From: Aurantiacibacter zhengii
GTDB lineage: Bacteria > Pseudomonadota > Alphaproteobacteria > Sphingomonadales > Sphingomonadaceae
Length of the DNA stretch: 64,000 nucleotides
Assembly: GCF_003584125.1 (NCBI RefSeq)
Contig: NZ_QXFL01000001.1
Span: 434,001 to 498,000, forward strand
Direction: 5' to 3'
In this document: positions 8,151-15,540 of the stretch, piece by piece
Layout of the letters: each line of letters opens with the position of its first letter
Numbering within the stretch: the first letter of the stretch is position 1
Notes under the pieces: generated by a model
Database searches by the model: none
Seen by the model: the letters and a program-made list of their open reading frames with translations, nothing else
What the model was told of the DNA's origin: nothing
Program-made: the position numbers and the translations under genes

Positions 8151-9854
8151 ATGGCAACATCTGCCAATCCCAGCCGCGACGATTTCGCGGCTCTCCTTGA
8201 TGAACAGCTCGGCGGCGCCGAGGGCGGCTTCGAAGGCCGCGTCGTCAAGGGCACCGTTACCGCAATCGAAAACGGCATGGCCGTTATCGACGTTGGTCTG
8301 AAGAGCGAAGGCCGCGTCAACCTCAAGGAATTCAGCCGCGTCGATGGCGAGCACGGCCTGAGCGTCGGCAGCGAAGTCGAAGTCTTCGTCGACCGCGTCG
8401 AAAATGCCGACGGCGAAGCCATGCTGAGCCGCGACCGCGCCCGCCGCGAAGCTGCCTGGGACAAGCTGGAAAGCGAGTTCGGCGAAGGCAAGCGCGTGGA
8501 AGGCCGTATCTTCGGCCGTGTGAAGGGCGGCTTCACCGTCGACCTCGACGGCGCCGTGGCCTTCCTGCCCGGCAGCCAGGTCGACATCCGCCCCGTGCGT
8601 GACGTGACCCCGCTGATGGACGTGCCGCAGCCCTTCCAGATCCTGAAGATGGACCGTCGCCGCGGCAACATCGTCGTCTCGCGCCGTGCCGTGCTGGAAG
8701 AAACCCGCGCGGAACAGCGCAGCGAACTGATCGACAAGCTGGCCGAAGGCGAAATCACCGATGGCGTGGTGAAGAACATCACCGACTACGGTGCCTTCGT
8801 GGACCTGGGCGGTATCGACGGCCTGCTGCACGTGACCGACATGAGCTACAAGCGCGTCAATCACCCCAGCGAAGTGATCGAGATCGGCCAGACCGTGACC
8901 GTGCAGATCATCCGCATCAATGCCGATACGCAGCGCATCTCGCTGGGCATGAAGCAGCTGGAAAGCGATCCCTGGGAAGGCGTCGGCGCCAAGTACCCGG
9001 TGGGCGCGAAGGTTACCGGCCAGGTCACCAACATCACCGAATACGGTGCGTTCGTGGAACTGGAGCCTGGCATCGAAGGCCTGGTCCACGTTTCCGAAAT
9101 GTCCTGGACCAAGAAGAACGTGCACCCCGGCAAGATCGTCTCCACCTCGCAGGAAGTGGAAGTCATGGTGCTGGAAGTGGATTCCGAGAAGCGTCGCATT
9201 TCGCTCGGCCTCAAGCAGGCCCAGTCGAACCCGTGGGACGACTTCGCAGAGAAGTTCCCGGTCGGCTCCACCGTCCAGGGCGAAGTCAAGAACGCTACCG
9301 AGTTCGGCCTGTTCATCGGCCTGCCCGGCGACGTGGACGGCATGGTTCACATGTCCGACATCGCCTGGGGCATCTCGGGTGAAGACGCGCTGGCCCTGCA
9401 CCGCAAGGGCGAGGAAGTCGAAGCCGTGGTTCTCGATGTCGACGTCGACAAGGAACGCATCAGCCTCGGCATGAAGCAGCTTGAAAAGGGTGCTCCCTCG
9501 GCTGAAGGCGCTGCTGGCGCTGGTTCGCTGCGTCGCGGCGAAGTCGTCACCGTTACCGTGCTGGAAGTCCGCGATGGCGGCCTCGAAGTTCAGGTTGGCG
9601 ACGACGGCGCAACCGGCTTCATCAAGCGTTCGGACCTGGGCCGCGACCGTGACGAACAGCGTCCCGACCGTTTCCAGACCGGCCAGAAGGTGGATGCCAT
9701 GGTCACCGGCTTCGACCGTTCGAAGAAGCCGAACTTCTCGATCAAGGCCTACCAGATCGCCGAAGAGAAGGAAGCCGTGGCACAGTTCGGCTCCGCCGAC
9801 TCCGGCGCCTCGCTGGGCGACATCCTGGGCGAAGCCCTGAAGAAGAACGACTAA
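8151..9854 (+). CDS. rpsA: 30S ribosomal protein S1
   Basis: S1 holds mRNA on the 30S subunit and helps start translation of structured messages. The 567-residue protein is a string of S1 (OB-fold) repeats. The first covers about residues 25-90. Later ones are marked by repeated VKNITDYGAFVDLGGIDGLLH, VTNITEYGAFVELEPG and VKNATEFGLFIGLPG patterns, each followed by a KRISLGLKQ-like end. The length matches six repeats. The aroA-cmk-rpsA order is standard, here interrupted by two membrane genes. Confidence 0.96.
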   Translation: MATSANPSRDDFAALLDEQLGGAEGGFEGRVVKGTVTAIENGMAVIDVGLKSEGRVNLKEFSRVDGEHGLSVGSEVEVFVDRVENADGEAMLSRDRARREAAWDKLESEFGEGKRVEGRIFGRVKGGFTVDLDGAVAFLPGSQVDIRPVRDVTPLMDVPQPFQILKMDRRRGNIVVSRRAVLEETRAEQRSELIDKLAEGEITDGVVKNITDYGAFVDLGGIDGLLHVTDMSYKRVNHPSEVIEIGQTVTVQIIRINADTQRISLGMKQLESDPWEGVGAKYPVGAKVTGQVTNITEYGAFVELEPGIEGLVHVSEMSWTKKNVHPGKIVSTSQEVEVMVLEVDSEKRRISLGLKQAQSNPWDDFAEKFPVGSTVQGEVKNATEFGLFIGLPGDVDGMVHMSDIAWGISGEDALALHRKGEEVEAVVLDVDVDKERISLGMKQLEKGAPSAEGAAGAGSLRRGEVVTVTVLEVRDGGLEVQVGDDGATGFIKRSDLGRDRDEQRPDRFQTGQKVDAMVTGFDRSKKPNFSIKAYQIAEEKEAVAQFGSADSGASLGDILGEALKKND

Positions 9855-9882
9855 GCTCTTCGTTCCCTGCGAGGGAATTTGG

Positions 9883-9919
9883 AAAAGGCCCGTCCGGAGC
9901 GATCTGGGCGGGCCTTTCC
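9883..9919 (+). terminator. Intrinsic terminator after rpsA
   Basis: AAAAGGCCCGTCC (9883-9895) pairs with GGGCGGGCCTTT (9906-9917) with one unpaired base in the stem, followed by a short T/C-rich tail. It lies between the rpsA stop and gloB and should end the rpsA transcript. Confidence 0.65.
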
Positions 9920-9940
9920 TACATCTGGTGGTCGTGTAGA

Positions 9941-10708
9941 ATGGCGCCCATGCTCAAGGTTCACCAGTTCCCCTGCCTGTCCGACAACTACGGCTTCCTG
10001 CTGCACGATCCTGTCAGCGGAGAGACCGCCTGCATCGATACGCCCGATGGCGAGGCGTACCTGCGCGAGGCGAAAGCCATGGGCTGGACCATTACGCAGA
10101 TCTGGAACACCCACTGGCATCCGGACCACGCCGGAGGGAACGAGGCGATCAAGGCGGCCACGGGGTGCACCGTGATCGCTCCCTTGGTCGATGCTGAGAA
10201 AATCCCGGCTGTCGACCGTACCGTGCGCGACGGAGATTTCGTGAAACTGGGCGAGCACAGCGCCTGGGTGATCGACGTAAGCGGTCACACCATGGGTCAC
10301 ATCGCCTATCACCTGCCTGACAGCGGCATGGCCTTCGTGGGTGACAGCGTGTTCGCGCTGGGCTGCGGCCGCATGTTCGAAGGCACGGCTCCGCAGTTCT
10401 GGGACAGCCTCTCGCGCATCAGGCGACTGCCGAGCGACACGACCCTTTACTGCGCGCACGAATACACGCAGGCCAATGCGAAGTTCGCCCTGCATGCCGA
10501 TCCGGAGAACAAGGCATTGAAGGATTATGCGAGGGAGATTGACGAGAAGCGGGCGGCAGACAAACCCACCGTTCCTTTCCCGCTCGCGCGCGAGTTGAAG
10601 ACCAATCCCTTCCTGCGCGCCGACGATCCGGACATGCAGGCACGGTGGGGTGGTGACGCCCCGCACGAGACGTTTGCCACCTTGCGAGAGGCGAAAGACA
10701 ACTTTTGA
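9941..10708 (+). CDS. gloB: Hydroxyacylglutathione hydrolase (glyoxalase II)
   Basis: GloB hydrolyses S-lactoylglutathione to lactate and glutathione, the second step of methylglyoxal detoxification. The 255 residues carry the metallo-beta-lactamase metal motif THWHPDH (residues 57-63), the HTMGH motif, the VGDSVFALGCGR segment and a C-terminal CAHEYTQAN histidine. A second ATG three codons downstream (9950, MLKVHQFP) matches the usual family start equally well. The grpB-type gene overlaps its stop. Confidence 0.93.
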   Translation: MAPMLKVHQFPCLSDNYGFLLHDPVSGETACIDTPDGEAYLREAKAMGWTITQIWNTHWHPDHAGGNEAIKAATGCTVIAPLVDAEKIPAVDRTVRDGDFVKLGEHSAWVIDVSGHTMGHIAYHLPDSGMAFVGDSVFALGCGRMFEGTAPQFWDSLSRIRRLPSDTTLYCAHEYTQANAKFALHADPENKALKDYAREIDEKRAADKPTVPFPLARELKTNPFLRADDPDMQARWGGDAPHETFATLREAKDNF

Positions 10709-11220
10709 CCGGCGCCGTCACTCTTCTTCCCTATGACGCAGAGTGGAAGTTGCAGTTCGAACGGGAAGCGTGCCTGGTTCGAGGCGCCCTTGGCGAGGCA
10801 CTGCTGGCAATTCATCACATCGGCAGTACCAGCGTACCCGGCCTGCTTGCCAAACCGCTGATCGACATGCTGTTCGTTTTTCGCAGTCCCGAAGCGATAG
10901 AAAAGCGCGCGCCGACATTGGCCAGGCTCGGCTACGAAGCACGCGGCGAATACGGCATCGCGGGGCGGCAGTACTTCGTGAAGCGGGGCACCGGTGGAGA
11001 AAGCACGCATCACCTGCATGGCTACCAGGAGGGTTCGCCGCACATCACGCGCCACTTGGCCTTTCGCGACCTGTTACGCACAGACCCATCGACTGCGGCG
11101 CAATACGCAGCGCTGAAGAGCGCGATTGTCACTGGCGAAGCGGTGACGCGCGACGATTACCAACGCGCTAAGGCCAGTTTCATTGATCGGTGCGAACGTG
11201 AGGCGTTGAGAAGACGCTGA
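10705..11220 (+). CDS. GrpB family protein (UPF0157 nucleotidyltransferase-like)
   Basis: The 171-residue protein has the GrpB pattern: VTLLPYDAEWKLQFERE at the start, HHIGSTSVPGLLAKPLIDM, and a later HLHGYQEG and HLAFRDLLR. The GSTSVPGL-x4-PLIDM stretch resembles the nucleotidyltransferase active site, but the substrate is unknown. It starts with TTG overlapping the gloB stop (TTGA at 10705-10708), which indicates coupling to gloB. Confidence 0.85.
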   Translation: MTGAVTLLPYDAEWKLQFEREACLVRGALGEALLAIHHIGSTSVPGLLAKPLIDMLFVFRSPEAIEKRAPTLARLGYEARGEYGIAGRQYFVKRGTGGESTHHLHGYQEGSPHITRHLAFRDLLRTDPSTAAQYAALKSAIVTGEAVTRDDYQRAKASFIDRCEREALRRR

Positions 11221-11224
11221 ACGT

Positions 11225-11260
11225 AAAAACGCCGCAACCCGTGAAGGCGCGGCGTTTTCT
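11225..11260. terminator. Terminator between grpB gene and atp operon
   Basis: AAAAACGCCGC (11225-11235) and GCGGCGTTTT (11249-11258) form a strong hairpin flanked by A-run and T-run, so it can terminate in both directions. It serves the convergent grpB-type gene (plus) and the atp operon (minus). Confidence 0.8.
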
Positions 11261-11292
11261 TATTCTGTAGCTGTCGGTTGACTTGCGCAGGC

Positions 11293-11889
11293 TCAGAGCC
11301 CCGCGATTACCTCGTCGGCCAGCGCCTTGTCGGCAGCGGCGTTATGCTTGGCGCGGATCAGCTGCGCGGAAGCTGCGGTGGAGGCGTCGGCGGCCTTGGC
11401 ACGCAGGTCAGCAAGGGCCTGCCGTTCTGCGGCAGCGATCTTGTCCTGCGCCATGCGTTCGCGGCGTGCGATCATCGCGGCGGTGTCTTCCTCGGCCTTT
11501 GCGACAATGCCGTCGGCCTCGCGGCGGGCATTGTCGAGCATGGCTTCAGCGTCCTTCTCGGCACCAGCGATCTTGGCGGCGTATTTCTCGCGCAGGCCCT
11601 CGGCTTCGGCGCGAAGCTGCTTGGCTTCATCCAGATTGTCGCGAATGGCCTTGATCTTGGCGTCCAGACCGCCGGTGATCGACTTGTGCACCTTGGCGCC
11701 GGCAAAGGCGATCAGCAGCAGCACGGCCATCGCGATCGAGACCCACTGAAAGGGTACCAGACCCAGCAGTTCGGGCTCGGCATGGGTCGCAGCGCCGTGT
11801 TCGTCCGAAACCTCGATCATCGCCTCTTGCGTGGAGAAAACTTCGGGCATCTGCTCGGTCGTCTCAGGGATAGTGGTCGCATTACCCAT
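11293..11889 (-). CDS. atpF: ATP synthase F0 subunit b
   Basis: Subunit b forms the peripheral stalk that ties F1 to the membrane sector. The 198 residues have an unusual N-terminal stretch of about 45 residues rich in Glu/Thr, then one membrane span (VSIAMAVLLLIAFAGA), then a long Ala/Glu/Lys coiled coil. The N-terminal extension is seen in other alphaproteobacterial b subunits. It overlaps the b' gene by eight bases and is the last gene of the F0 operon. Confidence 0.9.
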   Translation of the reverse strand: MGNATTIPETTEQMPEVFSTQEAMIEVSDEHGAATHAEPELLGLVPFQWVSIAMAVLLLIAFAGAKVHKSITGGLDAKIKAIRDNLDEAKQLRAEAEGLREKYAAKIAGAEKDAEAMLDNARREADGIVAKAEEDTAAMIARRERMAQDKIAAAERQALADLRAKAADASTAASAQLIRAKHNAAADKALADEVIAGL

Positions 11890-12376
11890 GGGCCATCGCC
11901 TTCTGCACTGCCGAGCGGGCTTCAGTCTCGGTCACGGTCACGTTGGCAAGGCGAGCGGTGATGTCCTGCGCAGCCTCTGCCGCAACGCTTTCGATCTCCG
12001 CCGCAGCCGCTGCACGGCTTTCCTCGATACGGGCTTCGGCGTCGGCCAGCTGAGCATCGATGCGAGCTTGCACTTCGGCCAGCTTGCCTTCGGTTGAAAC
12101 CTGGGCCTTGCCCTTGGCTTTGCTCACCAGCGCCTGCGCTGCCTCGCGGTTGGCGTTCTCACGCTTGCGCCAGGCTTCCTCGGCCTCGTCCGCCGCATCG
12201 CGGGCTGCCTGGGCAGCGGAAAGATCGTCGGCAATCTGCTTGTCGCGCAGGCCCACGGTGTCCATCACCTTGGGCACCATGCCGCGGCCGACGACGAAAT
12301 AGACGAAGCCGAAGATCACCAGCAGCCAGAAGATCTGGCTGGCATAGGTTTCGGCCAATTGGGCTATCTGGGGCAT
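11882..12376 (-). CDS. atpG: ATP synthase F0 subunit b'
   Basis: This is the second, diverged b-type subunit that pairs with b in alphaproteobacteria and photosynthetic bacteria. The 164 residues have one N-terminal membrane span (IFWLLVIFGFVYFVVGRGMVP) and then a long Ala-rich coiled coil. It lies between the c and b genes, the standard place. The symbol atpF' or atpG is used for this subunit by different authors. Confidence 0.9.
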   Translation of the reverse strand: MPQIAQLAETYASQIFWLLVIFGFVYFVVGRGMVPKVMDTVGLRDKQIADDLSAAQAARDAADEAEEAWRKRENANREAAQALVSKAKGKAQVSTEGKLAEVQARIDAQLADAEARIEESRAAAAAEIESVAAEAAQDITARLANVTVTETEARSAVQKAMAHG

Positions 12377-12462
12377 GGACGGATTCCGCCTATCTGCGCG
12401 AGATTACAAATTACAGGCCAGCCGGGCGCAACTACACCCGGCCAGCCGATGATCGAAGTCGA

Positions 12463-12690
12463 TCAGGCGACGAAGATCAGGATCATCGCCACGACGAACG
12501 CCAGCAGGCCGAGAAGTTCGGCAGCGGCGAAGCCGATGAACAGGCGACCCTGCTGGCCGTCAGCGGCACCGGGGTTGCGCAGGGCGGATTCGAGGAACGA
12601 ACCGAACACGTTACCCACACCGATGGCGGCCATACCGGCACCGATTGCAGCAAGACCGGCACCGATCAGCTTGGCAGCTTCCATATCCAT
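12463..12690 (-). CDS. atpE: ATP synthase F0 subunit c
   Basis: Subunit c forms the rotating ring. The 75-residue hairpin has two membrane helices joined by the polar RNPGA loop (residues 38-42). The proton-carrying acid is glutamate 58 within GFAAAELLG. Length and sequence are typical of alphaproteobacteria. Confidence 0.96.
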   Translation of the reverse strand: MDMEAAKLIGAGLAAIGAGMAAIGVGNVFGSFLESALRNPGAADGQQGRLFIGFAAAELLGLLAFVVAMILIFVA

Positions 12691-12736
12691 GAGATTATCC
12701 TTTCAAGAGAATTCGTTACTTAGAGTGATTGCGAGA

Positions 12737-13522
12737 TTAGTGCAGGTTCTCGGCGTCGTTGATGTAGAGCGACGAGAGAAGTGCAAAAACGTATGCCTGG
12801 ATTGCGGCAACCAGAAGTTCCAGCGCGCAGATGCCGATCATCAGCAGGAAGCTGGGAACACCAACCAGAAGCCCGAAACCGGCGCCGGCGTTCCAGCCGT
12901 CGATCACGAAGCTGGACAGCACTTCCAGCAGCACGTGACCGGCCATCATGGCGACGAACAGTCGCAGGCCGAGGCTGAAGGGGCGCACGAGGAACGAGAT
13001 AAGCTCGATCGGGAAGATGATCGGGATCATCGGCAGCGGCGTGCCGTGGGGCACGAACAGGCTGAAGAAGTGGAAGCCATGCTTCCAGAAACCCACGATC
13101 AGCACGATCGAGAAGGAAAGGATCGCCAGCACGCCTGTGACGGTGAAGTGGCTGGTGAAGGTGAACGGGTGCAGACCCACGATACCCAGCGGGAGCAGGC
13201 CGAGAAGGTTCGCGAACAGGATGAACATGAAGAGGCTGAAGATATAGGGCACGTACTTGCGCCCTTCCTTGCCGACGTTGGCTTCCAGCATGTCGTCGAT
13301 GAAGCCGGTGAAGGTTTCCACCGTCATCTGCCAGCGACCGGGCACCAGCTCGCGCTTCATGCCGCCCAGCATGAAGACCCACAGCACGACGGCCGTGATC
13401 AGCATCCACAAGGCGGAATTCGTGAAGGCGATATTGAATCCGGCCACATCCATGTTCGCACCGAGCAGCGGCTCGATGGTGAACTGGTGCATCGGATCAA
13501 CCTTGGCGGTTTCGGCTGCCAC
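12737..13522 (-). CDS. atpB: ATP synthase F0 subunit a
   Basis: Subunit a forms the proton half-channels beside the c ring. The 261-residue protein has five or six membrane helices. The essential arginine lies in PFSLGLRLFVAMMAGH, and the last helix has the AAIQAYVFALL motif. It begins MAAETAKVDPMHQF and is preceded by atpI and followed by atpE. Confidence 0.95.
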   Translation of the reverse strand: MAAETAKVDPMHQFTIEPLLGANMDVAGFNIAFTNSALWMLITAVVLWVFMLGGMKRELVPGRWQMTVETFTGFIDDMLEANVGKEGRKYVPYIFSLFMFILFANLLGLLPLGIVGLHPFTFTSHFTVTGVLAILSFSIVLIVGFWKHGFHFFSLFVPHGTPLPMIPIIFPIELISFLVRPFSLGLRLFVAMMAGHVLLEVLSSFVIDGWNAGAGFGLLVGVPSFLLMIGICALELLVAAIQAYVFALLSSLYINDAENLH

Positions 13523-13553
13523 GTCTCTGTAAACCCTTGCGTTTCTAGTCCGT

Positions 13554-13877
13554 TCAGTCGCCCGAAGGCGGCTGGCTGGAAGACCGGATGATGTTCCTGA
13601 AGGCGACCACGATCCCGAGGAAAAGGCCGATCAACAGAGCCCAGGGATTGGTGTCGGTAAGCCATCCGATGGCATAACCGACGACCGCTCCACCGAGAAT
13701 CCCACCTAACAGGTCTGCCAGCACCTTGTTACCAGCCCTGTAGCTGGCATCGGAGCCTTTGACCTGCGGCGCGTTGCGCTTCTCTTCTCGCTCGCGTGCG
13801 GCTTTCAACCGCCCTTCGAGCGCATCGATCCGCGCATCTTCGCCGTTGGGTTCCCGTGCAGGTTTGTCGTCACTCAT
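13554..13877 (-). CDS. AtpI-like / F0F1 assembly protein
   Basis: The 107-residue protein has a charged N terminus (coiled-coil-like, about residues 1-45) and two membrane helices (LGGILGGAVVGYAIGWLTD and WALLIGLFLGIVVAF), the AtpI/alphaproteobacterial gene-1 layout. AtpI helps assemble the c ring and handles magnesium or calcium in some bacteria. A strong AGGAGG lies just upstream of the ATG at 13877, so this start is preferred over an upstream in-frame codon at 13913. It leads the F0 operon. Confidence 0.85.
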   Translation of the reverse strand: MSDDKPAREPNGEDARIDALEGRLKAAREREEKRNAPQVKGSDASYRAGNKVLADLLGGILGGAVVGYAIGWLTDTNPWALLIGLFLGIVVAFRNIIRSSSQPPSGD

Positions 13878-13940
13878 GCCGCCTCCTGTAGGTGAAGGAA
13901 ATGACACGCGCAACGCGCTACCCGCCGAGGGCGCCGCCCC

Positions 13941-13968
13941 CTTAGATGGGGGGGTATGGTCGAGTCAA
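13941..13968 (-). promoter_or_regulatory. Candidate promoter of the F0 atp operon
   Basis: On the minus strand TTGACT (13963-13968) and TCTAAG (13941-13946) are separated by 16 bases, a reasonable sigma70-type pair. Transcription would start near 13934, about 57 bases before the AtpI start. Confidence 0.45.
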
Positions 13969-14118
13969 CCGGTGGAGGGGTCGGTTTTGCCGATATCTTC
14001 GCGATTGCAGCATGGTCGCGGCGAGGAAGCGGCGCCCCATGCTTCACTGGCCAACAGTGCGTCTTGCTCCTCTCTCATAGAGTGATAGCATATCGACCAG
14101 GCTTTGGGGGAAGCACGC

Positions 14119-14859
14119 ATGACCAGAATTGCCAGAGAGCGATGGCTCCATTTCGCACTGGCGGTATTTATCTCGGGCTGCGTCTATTGGGGTTTCTTCT
14201 ACACCTATATCGGCCCCTGGATTGCAGCAGGTCCGGCACAAGAATTGTCGCTGGCCGTCCATGTTCACGGGGTCAGCTTCCTCGCGTGGTACGCACTGCT
14301 TTTCGTACAGGCTTCGCTGGCGATGGCCCGTTCGATGAAACTCCATCGGTTGCTGGGCTATGCAAGCATCGCGCTTGTCATCGTGATGGTTGGTTCGGGC
14401 ATGCTGGTGCTGGGCGTGCGGATGCGCGCAGGTCTCGGCGGCAGCGAGCCTTTCTGGGCAAGCTTCAGCCTTGCGATACTTTCGGGCCTCTTGCTGTTCG
14501 GCGCCTATTACGTGCTGGCTTTGCTGCGGCGGAACAGGCCTTCGGAGCATCGCCGGCTGATCGTAATTGCGGCCGCTACCGGCAGCGGCGCTGCGATCTT
14601 CCGCATCTTCATGGTGAACTTCGGATTTTCCGACACCGTTACGGTGCTCGGGATCCTTGCCACCAACCTGTTCATCGTCGCGGCTGCTGTCGGAGACAAG
14701 GCCATCACCGGCAAGGTGCACCGTACCTACAAGATCGGCCTGGCGGTCGCGCTGTCATTCGAAATTGCTATGCTTGGACTGGCTCTCACCGAACCCGGAG
14801 TAGCATTGCAGCGCGCGATCGTGCGCGTGCTGGAGCCTGCGCTGGTGCTGGCACAATAG
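14119..14859 (+). CDS. Hypothetical multi-span membrane protein
   Basis: The 246-residue protein has about seven hydrophobic segments with polar links. A HRLLGYASIALV segment with conserved-looking His (LHRLLGY) and a later SEHRRLIVIAAA segment recall heme-binding or DUF2306-like membrane proteins, but I cannot name the family with confidence. GGGGGAAG upstream supports the ATG at 14119 over a TTG at 14104. A possible promoter TTGCTC-16-TAGCAT lies at 14064-14091. It stands alone between the atp operon and the ydbL-type gene. Confidence 0.75.
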   Translation: MTRIARERWLHFALAVFISGCVYWGFFYTYIGPWIAAGPAQELSLAVHVHGVSFLAWYALLFVQASLAMARSMKLHRLLGYASIALVIVMVGSGMLVLGVRMRAGLGGSEPFWASFSLAILSGLLLFGAYYVLALLRRNRPSEHRRLIVIAAATGSGAAIFRIFMVNFGFSDTVTVLGILATNLFIVAAAVGDKAITGKVHRTYKIGLAVALSFEIAMLGLALTEPGVALQRAIVRVLEPALVLAQ

Positions 14860-14883
14860 GCCCCATTCAGAGTCTCGAAGGTG

Positions 14884-15270
14884 TCAGGGGCAGCGCGGAT
14901 CACGCCGGGGCGGACCGTTTCCGCGCTGCTGCCACGTGCCGTCGGGCGCCTGGTACATTTCGCCGGGCGAGGTACGCGAGATGGCGAGGCAGCCCGCGGT
15001 AAAGGCATATTCCTCCAGCGTGGCGTTGTTCGCCTGCGCCTGCTCGGCATAAACCGCGCGGCGGCGATTGTTGATGTCGTTGACCATGGCCTGCAAGGCA
15101 GGCGAGGCAGCGCCCACGATACCGAGATAGCCGTCCATCTTCTCGCCAACCTGGCCGCTTTCGCGGGCCGCCTGGTAGGCCGGGTCGCGCTGCGCGGCGG
15201 CGGGGGACGCGAGCATGCCCAGCATCGCGGTTGCCCCGGCGATCTTCAAGAGTGTCTTCCCAATCATCAT
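14884..15270 (-). CDS. YdbL family periplasmic protein (DUF1318)
   Basis: The 128-residue protein has a signal peptide ending in ASPAAAQ and a mature part with the YdbL pattern: RDPAYQAARESGQVGEKMDGYLG, then INNRRRAVYAEQAQ and an EEYAFTAGCLA segment. YdbL works with YdbH and YnbE in lipid transport between the inner and outer membranes; in E. coli it appears to modulate YdbH-YnbE assembly. It lies at the end of a ydbH-ynbE-ydbL operon with the same gene order as E. coli. Confidence 0.85.
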   Translation of the reverse strand: MMIGKTLLKIAGATAMLGMLASPAAAQRDPAYQAARESGQVGEKMDGYLGIVGAASPALQAMVNDINNRRRAVYAEQAQANNATLEEYAFTAGCLAISRTSPGEMYQAPDGTWQQRGNGPPRRDPRCP

Positions 15271-15298
15271 TTTCGTCGCTCCCTGCGGGATGCCCCGA

Positions 15299-15493
15299 TC
15301 AGAAGATCGAGGAATTGTCTTCTATTGTCTGCTCGGCATCGTCTGCCAGGCGGTAGATCACTTCCTGCGTAATGTTGATGTTCAGTTCGATCACGATCGG
15401 CTCGTCAGGTGCTTCCAACGTGATGCACCCACCGAGCGAGATCGTTGCCGCCATCGCCACCACTGCGACCAGCCTGTGCCCTGCCCCTTTCAT
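15299..15493 (-). CDS. YnbE-like outer-membrane lipoprotein
   Basis: From the ATG at 15493 this is a 64-residue lipoprotein with signal sequence MKGAGHRLVAVVAMAATISL and lipobox LGGC. The mature part IVIELNINITQEVIYRLADDA is the YnbE hallmark. YnbE multimers continue the YdbH bridge to the outer membrane. The frame is open up to an ATG at 15544 that overlaps the YdbH stop (ATGA), so translation may begin there and add 17 residues. The shorter form matches the family length, but has no clear ribosome site. Confidence 0.82.
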   Translation of the reverse strand: MKGAGHRLVAVVAMAATISLGGCITLEAPDEPIVIELNINITQEVIYRLADDAEQTIEDNSSIF

Positions 15494-15540
15494 GGAGGGA
15501 CTATGCACAGCACAGTCGGAATTCGTCAATTTCGGCATGG

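Noticed and set aside
8001-9401. 466-codon minus-strand open frame across rpsA and its leader
   Set aside because: Antisense shadow of the S1 repeats; low-complexity His/Asp/Val-rich translation without a ribosome site.
12359-13591. 410-codon plus-strand open frame across atpB and atpE
   Set aside because: Antisense shadow of the F0 genes; Glu/His/Gln-rich translation typical of reversed membrane genes.
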